From Peptococcaceae bacterium BRH_c8a (GTDB lineage: Bacteria; Bacillota; Desulfotomaculia; Desulfotomaculales; Desulfallaceae), in contig LADP01000023.1 in assembly GCA_000961575.1 (NCBI GenBank), positions 1 through 56,350 on the forward strand: 56,350 nt of DNA, in the 5' to 3' direction. This document shows, piece after piece, positions 33,582 to 42,206 of the stretch. Within the stretch, counting starts at the first letter, position 1, and each line of letters opens with the position of its first letter. Under the pieces are notes generated by a model. The model did no database searches and was not told the DNA's origin. It worked only from the letters and a program-made list of their open reading frames with translations. The position numbers were made by a program, and so were the translations under genes.

Positions 33582-33601
33582 AAGTGTTATTTCAATGTCA
33601 A

Positions 33602-33886
33602 TTATGGGTGTTTCGGTGCACCTGATATAGGAGCAACAACTGAACTGATATATTGCATGGGGATAAGCACAGCTTCCAGCACACCCGCAGCTCCCGGGCG
33701 ATGCACTTCCACATAGTTAGCTCCTACGTTATGCAATACACCGGTGACTTCAGTAAATTCTTCTCCCACATATAAAGTAACGGTCTGCCCCTGATAAGTA
33801 CGCAGTCGCTCGCCTAGAGTGGCACCGTATCCGGGAGTTGGATATCCCGGGCCATATTCATAACCGGTTGTTTTGGCTTCAGACAT
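33602..33886 (-). CDS. Small protein of unknown function with a beta-rich domain
   Basis: This 94-aa protein has a glycine/tyrosine/proline-rich start (EYGPGYPTPGYGATLGERL) and a beta-strand pattern (YQGQTVTLYVGEEFTEVTGV; LHNVGANYVEVHRP; ALIPMQYISSVV). The second part resembles small Sm-like or DUF2642-type spore proteins, but the match is weak. ATG 33886 has GAGGAGGG upstream. It lies between rplY and pth, where B. subtilis has no gene. A role in the spore is a guess from neighbours. Confidence 0.7.
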   Translation of the reverse strand: MSEAKTTGYEYGPGYPTPGYGATLGERLRTYQGQTVTLYVGEEFTEVTGVLHNVGANYVEVHRPGAAGVLEAVLIPMQYISSVVAPISGAPKHP

Positions 33887-33957
33887 AATAACCCTCCTCA
33901 ACTGCATAATTTATCACCAGTTTATGCTAGTTAAGGAAATATTGTTACATTTTTAAT

Positions 33958-34593
33958 TTATGCGTTTTCTCCCTCGGGTTGAGCGCCACCCGCAGTTTCA
34001 GCGCCTTCTTCACCCGCTTCTTCATCGCCCGGTTCGGCGGCCTCAACCCGTTGTGCTACTACCGTCGCCACCATGGCGTCAGGTTCATCCAATACGGTAA
34101 TATTTTCAGGCAGCGGCAGGTCCCGAATCGTAATCGTATCGCCCACGGTCATCCCGTCCAGATTGGCAGTAACACCTCTGGGTATATCTCCTGGTAGACA
34201 TGAAACCTGCACTTCTCTCAGACCGTGTTGCAGTATGCCCCCCTTAACCTGACCGGTTAGCTCGATAGGCACCCCAACCTGAATAGCATAGTCCAGGGAA
34301 ATCTGGTGAAAATCGATATTCAGATAAACCCGCTTGATGGGGTCAACTTGAACATCCTTAACCAACACTTTTAAATTCCTGGTTTCTCCCTGGTCGGGAC
34401 CCAGGACTGTCAGGTCAATAACAGCATTTTGACCCAATATATTTCTTAGGGGTTTGTACTCCATTTCCACCGGAATGCTGCCAACAGCTTTACCGTAGAC
34501 CACTCCCGGTACCATATCTTTGTTGGCCAGTTCCTTGCGGTAGCTTTTACCAGTCTTGGCGCGATAATTAACTTGCAAATTAAATTCTGCCAT
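33958..34593 (-). CDS. rplY: 50S ribosomal protein L25 (general stress protein Ctc)
   Basis: L25/Ctc binds 5S rRNA. The 211-aa long form has the 5S-binding domain (FNLQVNYRAKTGKSYRKELANKDMVPGVVYG) and the C-terminal TL5 beta domain (GVPIELTGQVKGGILQHGLREVQVSCLPGDIP). A strongly acidic tail (AAEPGDEEAGEEGAET) follows. The gene order prs-ctc-pth matches B. subtilis, though here a divergent PRC-barrel gene separates it from prs. RBS AGGAGG precedes ATG 34593. Confidence 0.95.
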   Translation of the reverse strand: MAEFNLQVNYRAKTGKSYRKELANKDMVPGVVYGKAVGSIPVEMEYKPLRNILGQNAVIDLTVLGPDQGETRNLKVLVKDVQVDPIKRVYLNIDFHQISLDYAIQVGVPIELTGQVKGGILQHGLREVQVSCLPGDIPRGVTANLDGMTVGDTITIRDLPLPENITVLDEPDAMVATVVAQRVEAAEPGDEEAGEEGAETAGGAQPEGENA

Positions 34594-34944
34594 ATTTTTT
34601 TAACCTCCTCTGGGATAATATTCCCTTATTCTAGTGCAGCGATACAAAAAGTCCTTTGCACAAATAATAGTATCAATGATATAAAAAATCTAACCATTAA
34701 TTTCAATATTTAATATTTAAGGCATTAGTGCAGCGACACAAAAGTCCTTATACAAAAACAAAGCCTATGAGTACAAACTTATATAAAAGTGATAGTATAA
34801 CTGGCATCTAAATCCTAGCCCCAAATTTTGTAACCAAGCTACACATCTATTGGGGGTGTGCCAATATTTACCATTTAAGGCACTAGTTATATCAAACTTC
34901 CCCCCGGCATAACATTAATCAAGTTATATGGGCATAAGGGGGGA
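34594..34944. other. Divergent promoter region with two copies of a CTAGTGCAGCGA repeat
   Basis: The 351-bp, AT-rich gap holds CTAGTGCAGCGATACAAAAA (34631-34650) and TTAGTGCAGCGACACAAAAG (34725-34744), in the same orientation 94 bp apart. They share their sequence with 17333-17351. The promoters of rplY and of the PRC-barrel gene must be here. No gene is seen. Confidence 0.6.
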
Positions 34945-35661
34945 ATGGCTGTGCGCAAGAGCAAACAATTTATTTCCATGCCCGTTGTTAGTTTGGAAGA
35001 GGGCCAGCAAATGGGCAATGTCAAAGAATTGGTGGTAAATCCCACCGAAAAAAAAGTGGTCGCCTTGGCCGTAGAGCAAAAGGGCCTGTTTAGAGAACAC
35101 AAATATATACCCTACAGCAAGGTGCGCAGCGTCGGTGGTGACGCCGTGACAGTCAACCGGGGCGCCTCAGCGCAAAAAAGCGGCAGCCTGCCGGAAATCA
35201 TTACCCTGGTCAGGGAAAAAAACAACATCAACGGTGCCCGCATCGTCACTGAAAACGGCACCCTGCTTGGTATAGTGGACGATTACTACGTTAACCTGGC
35301 CAGCGGCGAACTTGTGGGCATGGAATTTAGCGGTAACTACCTAAACTCGGTATTTAACGGTAAGGCTTTTTTAGACATTGACCATGTCCGTACCATCGGC
35401 AAAGACATGATTGTATGTTCCGACGAAGCCCTGGAAAAAGCGGTCAAACTCGACGGCGGGCTACAGGAAAAACTACGCGGCGTTAAAGAGTCTACGGAGC
35501 ATATTTGGGAATCAACCAAAAAAAGAACCAAAGAACTAGGCTCAACGGTTAATAAGCCTCTCGCCCGTATCAAACGTACCAAAAAAGATGAGCCGGATCC
35601 GCCGGACGTGAATAAACCCGGTAATATCCCGCCTCGAGATAACCCGCCCAAAGAGGAATAA
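34945..35661 (+). CDS. PRC-barrel domain protein
   Basis: This 238-aa soluble protein has two PRC-barrel units (MPVVSLEEGQQMGNVKELVV at 12-31; RIVTENGTLLGIVDDYYVNLASGELVG at ~98-125), then a hydrophilic, lysine/proline-rich tail (KKDEPDPPDVNKPGNIPPRD). PRC-barrels are found in RNA-processing proteins and in sporulation proteins such as YlmC/YmxH, so function is not fixed. GGGGGG lies just before ATG 34945; the GTG at 34951 is an alternative. It is the only plus-strand gene between 22 and 43 kb, and is convergent to prs. Confidence 0.8.
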   Translation: MAVRKSKQFISMPVVSLEEGQQMGNVKELVVNPTEKKVVALAVEQKGLFREHKYIPYSKVRSVGGDAVTVNRGASAQKSGSLPEIITLVREKNNINGARIVTENGTLLGIVDDYYVNLASGELVGMEFSGNYLNSVFNGKAFLDIDHVRTIGKDMIVCSDEALEKAVKLDGGLQEKLRGVKESTEHIWESTKKRTKELGSTVNKPLARIKRTKKDEPDPPDVNKPGNIPPRDNPPKEE

Positions 35662-35677
35662 TAATCGATAAAATAAT

Positions 35678-36622
35678 CTAATCAAAGAGTTTACTTACTG
35701 AAAGATCCTCGTGAATCCTTATGATGGCCTCACCCAACAGGGGTGCCACCGATAGTATTTTAATCTTGTCAATTCTTTTATGTTTGGGCAGCGGTATAGT
35801 GTTGGTTACCAACACCTCCTTGATGGGCGCTTTGGCCAACCTTTCAACTGCCGGGCCGCTTAATACCGGATGGGTGCAGCCTACATATATATCCACAGCG
35901 CCCCACTTCTTCAGGGCTTCAGCGCCATGGGTAATGGTTCCGGCGGTATCAATAATGTCGTCAATCATCAAAACTCTTTTGCCATGGATGTCGCCGATGA
36001 TGTTCATTACCTCGGATACGTTGGGTTCCGGGCGTCTTTTGTCTATAATGGCCAGAGGGGCGCCAATTCTTTCTGCCAGGTCCCTGGCCCGCTGAACGCT
36101 ACCTAGATCCGGGCTCACCACCACCACATCATCATGCTGTTGCTGCATGAAGTACTGGGCCAAAAGGGGCACCCCGGGGAGGTGATCCACCGGGATGTCA
36201 AAGAAACCTTGGATCTGGCCGGCATGCAGATCCATGGTAATTACCCGCCTGGCTCCGCTGGCATACAGCAGGTTGGACACCAGTTTAGCCGTAATCGGAT
36301 CTCGGGCCCGAGTCTTGCGGTCCTGCCGGGCGTACCCGTAATAAGGGATTACGGCGGTTATCCGACGGGCTGACGCCCGGCGTACCGCATCTACCATCAC
36401 CAGCAATTCCATCAAGTGTTCGTTTACGGGTTCACTGGTGGGCTGGATAATAAAAACGTCGGCCCCGCGGACGCTTTCGTTTATCTTAACCTGAATTTCT
36501 CCGTCGCTAAAACGGGAAACCCGGGCCGCGCCTACCGAAACGCCCAGGTATTGGGCTATCTCTTCCGCCAGAGCTGGGTTCGCATTACCGGTAAAAATCT
36601 TTAGCCGTTGTCGGGATGACAT
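35678..36622 (-). CDS. prs: Ribose-phosphate pyrophosphokinase
   Basis: Prs makes PRPP from ribose-5-phosphate and ATP for nucleotides, His and Trp. The 314-aa protein has [55 protein letters not shown], the metal-binding [15 protein letters not shown] and PRPP-binding [17 protein letters not shown] 36622 follows GGAGG by ten bases. It follows glmU by 43 bp, as in B. subtilis. Confidence 0.97.
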   Translation of the reverse strand: MSSRQRLKIFTGNANPALAEEIAQYLGVSVGAARVSRFSDGEIQVKINESVRGADVFIIQPTSEPVNEHLMELLVMVDAVRRASARRITAVIPYYGYARQDRKTRARDPITAKLVSNLLYASGARRVITMDLHAGQIQGFFDIPVDHLPGVPLLAQYFMQQQHDDVVVVSPDLGSVQRARDLAERIGAPLAIIDKRRPEPNVSEVMNIIGDIHGKRVLMIDDIIDTAGTITHGAEALKKWGAVDIYVGCTHPVLSGPAVERLAKAPIKEVLVTNTIPLPKHKRIDKIKILSVAPLLGEAIIRIHEDLSVSKLFD

Positions 36623-36665
36623 CAAAGGTGTACCTCCAAGAAATTATTCAGTATTGTTGTGCGCG

Positions 36666-38033
36666 CTAGGGCCGCTTTTTCCTGGCGCTCCAGTCAGCGA
36701 TATTTTTTTGCTTATCCCGGGCTACGCCTAACGCGCCTGGCGGCACATCTCTGGTTATGGTGGAACCGGCCCCGGTAAACGCCCCGGCACCCACTTCCAA
36801 AGGAGCTACCAGGTTGGTATTGCTGCCGATAAAAGCGCCGTCACCAATACGGGTGACAGATTTTTTTTCCCCGTCATAATTGCAGGTGATGGTACCGGCG
36901 CCAATATTTACCGACTTGCCCACATCCGAGTCGCCAACATAACTGAGATGAGGCACCTTCGTACCGTCACCTAGAAAAGTTTTTTTCAACTCTACAAAGT
37001 CGCCAACTTTAACTTCCCTGCCCAACACACAGCCGGGCCTGACATAAGCAAAGGGGCCGATATTGCAACCGTCACCCACAGAACTGCCCATTACAACTGA
37101 GTTTTGTACTGTAACATGACTGCCCAGGTTGGTATTAAGCAACCTGGAAGAAGGTCCTATAATACAATTCTCGCCAATTTTCGATTTTCCTTCAACAAAA
37201 GTGAACGGATAAATTACCGTATCCATACCAATCTCAACGGTACTGTCTATATAGGTGTTTTCCGGGTCTAGCACTGTCACACCAGATAGCATCACCCGCT
37301 CCAATACCCGGCGACGCAATATCTTTTCCGCCGTAGCAAGCTGGCACCGATCGTTGACTCCCGCTATCTCCGTGGGGTCATTCACTGCCACCGCCCCCAC
37401 CGGTTCCCCTCGGTCGGCGTAATACCCTATGATATCCGTAAGGTAGTATTCTCCCTGGGCGTTATCAGTGCGCAATGCCGCCAAAGCCTCAAATAAACCC
37501 ACACCCCTAAAACAATAGACTCCGGCATTAATTTCCTGTACCGCCAATTCATCAGGGGCGGCATCTTTTTGTTCTACAATTTTTTGCACCATGCCACCGG
37601 TGCTGCGAATAACACGCCCATAACCTGCAGGGTCATCCAGAATTGCGGTTAGTACAGTGGCTGCGTTATTACTGGTTCTGTGCCGGTGGCAAAGCTCGGA
37701 GAGCGTTTGGGGACGTAACAGCGGGGTGTCACCACAAACCACCAATACATCGCCTTTAAATCCTTCTAAAACAGGGCGGGCCTGCATCAAGGCGTGAGCA
37801 GTACCCAACTGTTCATCTTGCCGGGTATACTCAGCCATGCCCCCAAGTAATTCCATCACTTGTTCGCCCTGTTGACCAACAACCAACACGATTTTTTGCA
37901 CCCCGGCATCCTGCACCGCCGTAAGGACATGTTCAACCATAGCCTTTCCACAAACTTGGTGCAGTACTTTTACTGTGGTCGATTTCATACGGGTGCCTTT
38001 ACCCGCCGCCAGCACCACCGCTGCTAACTGCAT
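36666..38033 (-). CDS. glmU: Bifunctional UDP-GlcNAc pyrophosphorylase/glucosamine-1-P acetyltransferase
   Basis: GlmU acetylates glucosamine-1-phosphate and then makes UDP-GlcNAc for the cell wall. The 455-aa protein has the uridyltransferase start LAAVVLAAGKGTRMKS, VVCGDTPLLRP, a linker, and a left-handed beta-helix of hexapeptide repeats (VEIGMDTVIYPFTFVEG onward) with YVRPGCVLG, VGDFVELKK, SYVGDSDVG, ITCNYDGEKKSVTRIGDGAFIGS in the acetyltransferase half. Length is normal. AGGAGG precedes ATG 38033. It forms spoVG-glmU-prs as in B. subtilis. Confidence 0.97.
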   Translation of the reverse strand: MQLAAVVLAAGKGTRMKSTTVKVLHQVCGKAMVEHVLTAVQDAGVQKIVLVVGQQGEQVMELLGGMAEYTRQDEQLGTAHALMQARPVLEGFKGDVLVVCGDTPLLRPQTLSELCHRHRTSNNAATVLTAILDDPAGYGRVIRSTGGMVQKIVEQKDAAPDELAVQEINAGVYCFRGVGLFEALAALRTDNAQGEYYLTDIIGYYADRGEPVGAVAVNDPTEIAGVNDRCQLATAEKILRRRVLERVMLSGVTVLDPENTYIDSTVEIGMDTVIYPFTFVEGKSKIGENCIIGPSSRLLNTNLGSHVTVQNSVVMGSSVGDGCNIGPFAYVRPGCVLGREVKVGDFVELKKTFLGDGTKVPHLSYVGDSDVGKSVNIGAGTITCNYDGEKKSVTRIGDGAFIGSNTNLVAPLEVGAGAFTGAGSTITRDVPPGALGVARDKQKNIADWSARKKRP

Positions 38034-38384
38034 GTCTTTACCTCCTGGGGCAGATATTCAGAATTCGTAGTCAGAATACAATAAGACCATAAACCGAAAA
38101 CGTTCTCTTACTTGGACTCCTGTCTCCTGACTCCTGATTTATTATGTATACCATATATTTTATTCAATAAAAAAACAATATTACCTTTACCGTACGGTTT
38201 AATCTAAACGCTTTACCCCGTTCCCGTACCGTAGGTGCAGGGTCTGCATTCCTATATGTGAAGGACAAAAAGGGACGTCTCTGCATGGAACAATCGCAAA
38301 TTCCAACAGGGCAGTCCCCTTATTTATATCATACATATCATGATAGTAAAAATGAGTTCCATCAGCCGAAAAAATTAACCATGC
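38034..38384. other. Intergenic region glmU-spoVG with a short repeat
   Basis: The 351-bp gap holds the TCAGAATTC/TCCTGACT repeat copy 2 (38053-38140) and, at 38265-38320, a GGGACGTCTCTGC sequence with a distal GGGCAGTCCCC, which may be another palindromic repeat. No gene is supported. Confidence 0.5.
38053..38140. repeat. TCAGAATTC/TCCTGACT repeat (copy 2)
   Basis: It begins ATTCAGAATTCGTAGTCAGA and ends GTCTCCTGACTCCTGA, with GTTCTCTTACT in the middle shared with copy 1. Confidence 0.65.
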
Positions 38385-38639
38385 TCACAATGCTTCGGTA
38401 TAAGCATCAAGTACCGCACTTTGTATTATTTCTCGGGCAGAAGAATTAATCGGGTGAGCTATATCCCTAAATTCACCGCTGGGCGTTTTTCGGCTGGGCA
38501 TAGCCACAAAAAGCCCGTTCTGCCCCTCAACCACTTTAACATCGTGAATTACAAACATGTCGTCCAGTGTTACCGAAACTATTGCTTTCATCTTCCCTTC
38601 CGCAAGCACCTTACGTACCCTTACATCGGTAACGTTCAC
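38385..38639 (-). CDS. spoVG: Septation/RNA-binding regulator SpoVG
   Basis: SpoVG is a small nucleic-acid-binding protein that affects septation and stage V of sporulation. The 84-aa protein has [40 protein letters not shown] and [20 protein letters not shown], all family signatures. GGAAGGTGGTGA precedes ATG 38639, and a classical sigma-H promoter match lies upstream. Confidence 0.97.
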   Translation of the reverse strand: MNVTDVRVRKVLAEGKMKAIVSVTLDDMFVIHDVKVVEGQNGLFVAMPSRKTPSGEFRDIAHPINSSAREIIQSAVLDAYTEAL

Positions 38640-38691
38640 ACATTCACCACCTTCCGTAATTCTTTTATGCCAGAATTAATTAAGTATAATT

Positions 38692-38719
38692 TTTCTCTGT
38701 TGAGGATAAATATTCCTGC
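38692..38719 (-). promoter_or_regulatory. Sigma-H-type promoter of spoVG
   Basis: On the minus strand GCAGGAATA (38719-38711), 12 bases, AGAGAAA (38698-38692), against the sigma-H consensus RNAGGAWWW-N11/12-RNNGAAT: the -35 fits fully, the -10 misses the last T. The leader is about 45 nt. spoVG is a standard sigma-H gene in B. subtilis. Confidence 0.65.
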
Positions 38720-38757
38720 AGGATATTATATAATTTTAGAAAAAAATTCCTAAAATT

Positions 38758-39996
38758 TTAATTTTTCCACACTTCATACCCCTTTTTTACCAATTCCTTC
38801 ACTATACACCTCACATGTTCTCTATTCCGCGTTTCCAGAAGCAGCTCTACCCGAGCCTTTTTTAGCGGCACTTGGGGATCCACCCGGTTATGGGAGATTG
38901 ATATGATATTCGACTGCATGGAAGCAATAGTCTCCAGCATATGTTGCAGCACACCGGGTTGATCGTCCAGTAAAGCCTGCAAATAAACCCGACGCCCGGA
39001 GCGGAGCAAACCGCGCTCGATCAAGATAGAAACGGTGTTAATGTCAATGTTACCACCACTGAGCACCACTGCCACGTTGGAACCGGGTAATGAAATTTGC
39101 CCCTGCATTAAAGCTGCCAAGCCCGCAGCGCCGGCTCCTTCCACCACCATTTTGGACCGCTCCAACAGCATGGTGATGGCCCTGGCAATCTCCTCGTCAT
39201 CTACCGTAACCATCTCGTCCACGTAACGGCTAATCAGCTCAAAAGTTAGCCTGCCCGGACGGCAAACCGCAATACCGTCAGCCAGGGTACAGGCAGGTCC
39301 GGATTCCTGCCAACAGTGCTGCCGGCAGCTCATGTACATAGCGGGCGCACCGGCGGACTGCACACCAAAAACTTTCACTTCCGGACGACGGGTTTTAACT
39401 GCCAGTGCCGTACCGGCTAAAAGTCCGCCACCCCCGACAGGCACTACCACGGCTTCAAGCTGCGGCAACTGTTCCAGCAGTTCCAAACCCACCGTGCCCT
39501 GCCCGGTAATAATTTCCGGATCGTCAAACCCGTGTATAAAAGTAGCCCCGGTTTTAATTTGCAGTTCCTGGGCCTTGGCAAAAGCTTCATCGTACCCCCG
39601 ACCAGCTAACACTACAATGGCACCGTATTCCCGGGTGGCTTCCACCTTGGCTATTGGTGCCGTTACCGGCATTACCACCGTGGCGCCAATCCCGGCCCGG
39701 GTGGCGGCATAAGCCACTCCCTGGGCATGGTTGCCGGCCGATGCAGTCACCACACCCCGTTCCCGCTGCTCACCAGTGAGCCGGGTGATTTTGTAGTATG
39801 CGCCCCTTATTTTAAACGAGCCGGTTTTTTGCAAGTTTTCAGTTTTAAAAAATACTTTACTGCCAATCAGCTCGCTAAATGTGCTGGAATAGTCCACCGG
39901 GGTCCGGTGGATCACTCCCTTCAGCACTTCTGCAGCGTCCTCAATTCCTGCTAAGGTCAGGGGCACGGGATACATCTCTCCACATTTGTTTGCCAC
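38758..39996 (-). CDS. ilvA: Threonine ammonia-lyase (threonine dehydratase), ACT-domain type
   Basis: This enzyme deaminates threonine to 2-oxobutanoate, for isoleucine synthesis or catabolism. The 412-aa protein has the PLP-binding Lys in TGSFKIRGAYYK (residues ~52-63), TASAGNHAQGVAYAAT, PVGGGGLLAGTALAVK and ACT-like SGRRVYLQALLDDQPGVLQ at the C-terminus (~325-412). A short, one-ACT form. GTG 39996 with GGGGG six bases upstream is preferred to ATG 40029, which has no RBS. No T-box leader was recognised upstream. Confidence 0.93.
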   Translation of the reverse strand: MANKCGEMYPVPLTLAGIEDAAEVLKGVIHRTPVDYSSTFSELIGSKVFFKTENLQKTGSFKIRGAYYKITRLTGEQRERGVVTASAGNHAQGVAYAATRAGIGATVVMPVTAPIAKVEATREYGAIVVLAGRGYDEAFAKAQELQIKTGATFIHGFDDPEIITGQGTVGLELLEQLPQLEAVVVPVGGGGLLAGTALAVKTRRPEVKVFGVQSAGAPAMYMSCRQHCWQESGPACTLADGIAVCRPGRLTFELISRYVDEMVTVDDEEIARAITMLLERSKMVVEGAGAAGLAALMQGQISLPGSNVAVVLSGGNIDINTVSILIERGLLRSGRRVYLQALLDDQPGVLQHMLETIASMQSNIISISHNRVDPQVPLKKARVELLLETRNREHVRCIVKELVKKGYEVWKN

Positions 39997-40039
39997 TATT
40001 TTCCCCCACCTTTTCTTGGTAATATACATTTAATTAAGC

Positions 40040-40198
40040 AGTAGTCAGAATTCAGTAGTCAGAATGAGCCCCTAAATACAATTATCATTAAAATTTTCAA
40101 CATATTGCAAAATAAGTTTGGTTTTAAAAATATCACCGTACCCAAGATCAAGATCCTGTTCTTCTATCCTGACTCCTGAGTACTGACTACTGACTACT
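40040..40198. repeat. TCAGAATTC/TCCTGACT repeat (copy 3)
   Basis: AGTAGTCAGAATTCAGTAGT at one end (from 40047), TCCTGACTCCTGAGTACTGA at the other, with GTTCTTCTA in the middle; the ends are inverted relative to each other (AGTAGTCAG/CTGACTACT). The interval probably includes the ilvA promoter. Confidence 0.7.
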
Positions 40199-40200
40199 AA

Positions 40201-40243
40201 AAAAAGGCAACCCCGGCTTGTTTCTGCCGGGGTTGCCTTTTTT
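40201..40243. terminator. Bidirectional Rho-independent terminator
   Basis: GGCAACCCCGGC-TTGTTTCT-GCCGGGGTTGCC, a perfect 12-bp stem with AAAAA before and TTTTTT after. On the minus strand it ends the nucleotidyltransferase transcript. Confidence 0.92.
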
Positions 40244-40245
40244 AG

Positions 40246-41004
40246 TCAGGCCAATTCCAACTGATTGCACACCAGTTCCAAGTCGCTGGGCTTATCCACG
40301 TCAACGCCCACCTCGGGGTACTGACTAATCACTACCCGGCCCTTCAGGCCCAATAAACGGGAGACCGTAAGCTGGGCTTCTTCTAGCGTAATATTCTTCA
40401 TTAGAAACTTAATCAGAAATATAAAACCAACCAGGCGGCACATCTGTAAAGGATTTTTCCTGGCGTCTACCAACTTCTGCCCTCGAGGCATACACTCCTC
40501 AACAACATTTGGATTGAGCAGGAATATGTTGCCTCCGGTGTAGACACCTTCTTTGAGCTGTACGTAAGTGCGTTGGGAGGCCGTAAAACGCCTTTCCACC
40601 ACTTCCCGTGGGACGATAGGATAATATAAATCAGCGTCAGCCTTATCACACAGGACGAGAAAATTTTCAATGGCCTTTGGGGTAATCAGTGGAATATCCG
40701 AGGTAAGCAGCAACACACGTCTTGCCCCAGGCAGCTGTTTCAAGCCCAGCAGCACGTTTTCGGTTAGCCCCCGACCGTGTTCCACCAGCACTAGCTGACT
40801 ACTTTTATTAAAATGACGGGCCAGTTCCTCACGGGGTCCCACAATGGCAATCCGGCCTACCTGGCTGCACTGTCGCAACGCTTCCACCACATAATCCACC
40901 ATCAGTTTACCCCTGATGGGTATCAGTGCTTCGTAGCTGACCGGGCTACACGGGCGCAGGGCACCGTCGTTAGGACTACCGGCCAGCACCAGCGCGTCAA
41001 TCAT
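40246..41004 (-). CDS. MobA-like NTP transferase domain protein
   Basis: This 252-aa protein has the Rossmann-type nucleotidyltransferase fold of the MobA/GlmU N-terminal family: DALVLAGSPNDG at the start, LIPIRGKLMVDYVVEALR, VLLLTSDIPLITPKAIENFL (metal-binding Asp) and VYTGGNIFLLNP. The usual GxGxRxG loop is changed to GSPNDGALRP, so activity is uncertain. Its start overlaps the 3' end of the GntR gene by 8 bp, so the two are coupled. The substrate is unknown. Confidence 0.8.
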   Translation of the reverse strand: MIDALVLAGSPNDGALRPCSPVSYEALIPIRGKLMVDYVVEALRQCSQVGRIAIVGPREELARHFNKSSQLVLVEHGRGLTENVLLGLKQLPGARRVLLLTSDIPLITPKAIENFLVLCDKADADLYYPIVPREVVERRFTASQRTYVQLKEGVYTGGNIFLLNPNVVEECMPRGQKLVDARKNPLQMCRLVGFIFLIKFLMKNITLEEAQLTVSRLLGLKGRVVISQYPEVGVDVDKPSDLELVCNQLELA

Positions 41005-41689
41005 GCTTTTCTTTTTCCTCCCCCATCGCCGACAAAAGTAACTGCTCGGCGTTTTCTATGTGTTCACGGGCCAAACTGGCCGCCAATTCTATATTGCGAT
41101 CGCTGATGGCTTCGATAATGCTTTTGTGTTCTTCAACAGCGTGCTTGCCCCGACCGGGCACCGCCAGCGATGTAGTACGGAAACGTTGGATTTGCTCCTT
41201 TAAATGAGTTACAATCTGTACCAACCGCTGGTTCCGACTGGCCTTATATATTAAATCATGAAAATCAGTATCCTTTGCCACCAGTATATCCAGGTTATGG
41301 CCATGACTGACTTCGTAGATCTGTAGTACCGCCCGCTCCATTTCCTCTAATTCCTCGGCAGTAACCCTTTCAGCCGCCAGCCCGGCCGCCAAACCCTCTA
41401 GCGCGGCACGCACCTCAAAAACGTCAACTATATCTTTAACAGAATAGCTGGCCACGTATGCACCTTTTCGGGGGATCATCACCACAAAGCCTTCCAATTC
41501 CAGTTTCCGGATGGCTTCCCTTACCGGGGTACGGCTGACACCCATTTCCTCCGCCAGTTGAACTTCCATTAAACGCTCGCCTGGTTTAAGCCTGCCTTGA
41601 ATGATTGCTTCCCTAAGGCTTTCAAACACAATCTCTCGCAACGGCTTATAACTATCAAGTTTAATCGGCACCAACCTGGGCTGTTCCAA
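40997..41689 (-). CDS. GntR-family transcriptional regulator (FadR/FCD subfamily)
   Basis: This 230-aa protein has an N-terminal winged helix (REIVFESLREAIIQGRLKPG; LAEEMGVSRTPVREAIRKLELEG) and an FCD ligand-binding domain (VFEVRAALEGLAAGLAAERV; KDTDFHDLIYKASRNQRLV; EEHKSIIEAISDRN) with the Asp/His residues that bind metal. It starts at TTG 41689 with GGGGGGCGGGG upstream. It probably senses an organic acid and regulates local genes, perhaps its own operon. Co-translated with the nucleotidyltransferase. Confidence 0.92.
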   Translation of the reverse strand: MEQPRLVPIKLDSYKPLREIVFESLREAIIQGRLKPGERLMEVQLAEEMGVSRTPVREAIRKLELEGFVVMIPRKGAYVASYSVKDIVDVFEVRAALEGLAAGLAAERVTAEELEEMERAVLQIYEVSHGHNLDILVAKDTDFHDLIYKASRNQRLVQIVTHLKEQIQRFRTTSLAVPGRGKHAVEEHKSIIEAISDRNIELAASLAREHIENAEQLLLSAMGEEKEKHD

Positions 41690-42206
41690 TTTCCCCGCCC
41701 CCCTTATTTGCTAAACTTTATTTTACCACTGACAGGTTATATTTAGCAAGAAAGGTGCACCCTCTCAATGCCATATTTATGCGCATTTCGCTACTTTATA
41801 CACCCTAGCTATGGCCATAGAATACCACAGGAGCGCCATACGATTAATTTTTAAAAGTTTTATTCGGGTAGACCACCATGCCGCTCGCGGCACCATCCGA
41901 ATGATGAAAAACCAGCTTTCGCGGCGATCCGGTGATATCCGGAGCGAACGGTGCACCTGGGTGCGTTGAATCGTGAAGCAACGCAAAAGCAAGTAATAAC
42001 CTAATGTCGGATGTAAAAAATTTGATGATTTTGCGTTAAAGCTGCACGCTCTAATAATGGCATGCGCCGCAGGCGCTTGCCTCGTCATAGCCCCGAATTC
42101 ATGGCTACTTAGGGCGTAGCCAAACGGTTAAGCAGTTTATGCCATGCGGTGTCATTAACCCGTTCCGAGCACAACAATAAGAATTGCAAGAGAGAGCGGA
42201 GCGATA
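41690..42206. other. 517-bp non-coding region rich in small inverted repeats
   Basis: GGCGATCCGGTGATATC (41923-41939) and its near-exact reverse complement (42203-42219, one mismatch) bound 297 bp. Between and around them are CCGCTCGCGG, CTATGGCCATAG (41809-41820), GCATGCGCCGCAGGCGCTTGC-type and GGCTAC...GTAGCC palindromes. No frame here has family-like sequence. The right arm covers the last codons and stop of ispE, so the element may have reached into that gene. The GntR promoter is expected near 41700-41770. Confidence 0.5.

Noticed and set aside
38258-38449. A 63-codon plus-strand frame upstream of spoVG
   Set aside because: It overlaps the spoVG 3' end in opposite sense and has no family resemblance or usable RBS.
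39997-40245. A T-box or leucine/isoleucine attenuator before ilvA
   Set aside because: No T-box GGTGGNACC or leader peptide was visible; only a repeat and a terminator are present.
41777-42088. A 103-codon minus-strand frame in the GntR-ispE gap
   Set aside because: No RBS, composition unlike neighbours, and it crosses several palindromes; treated as non-coding.
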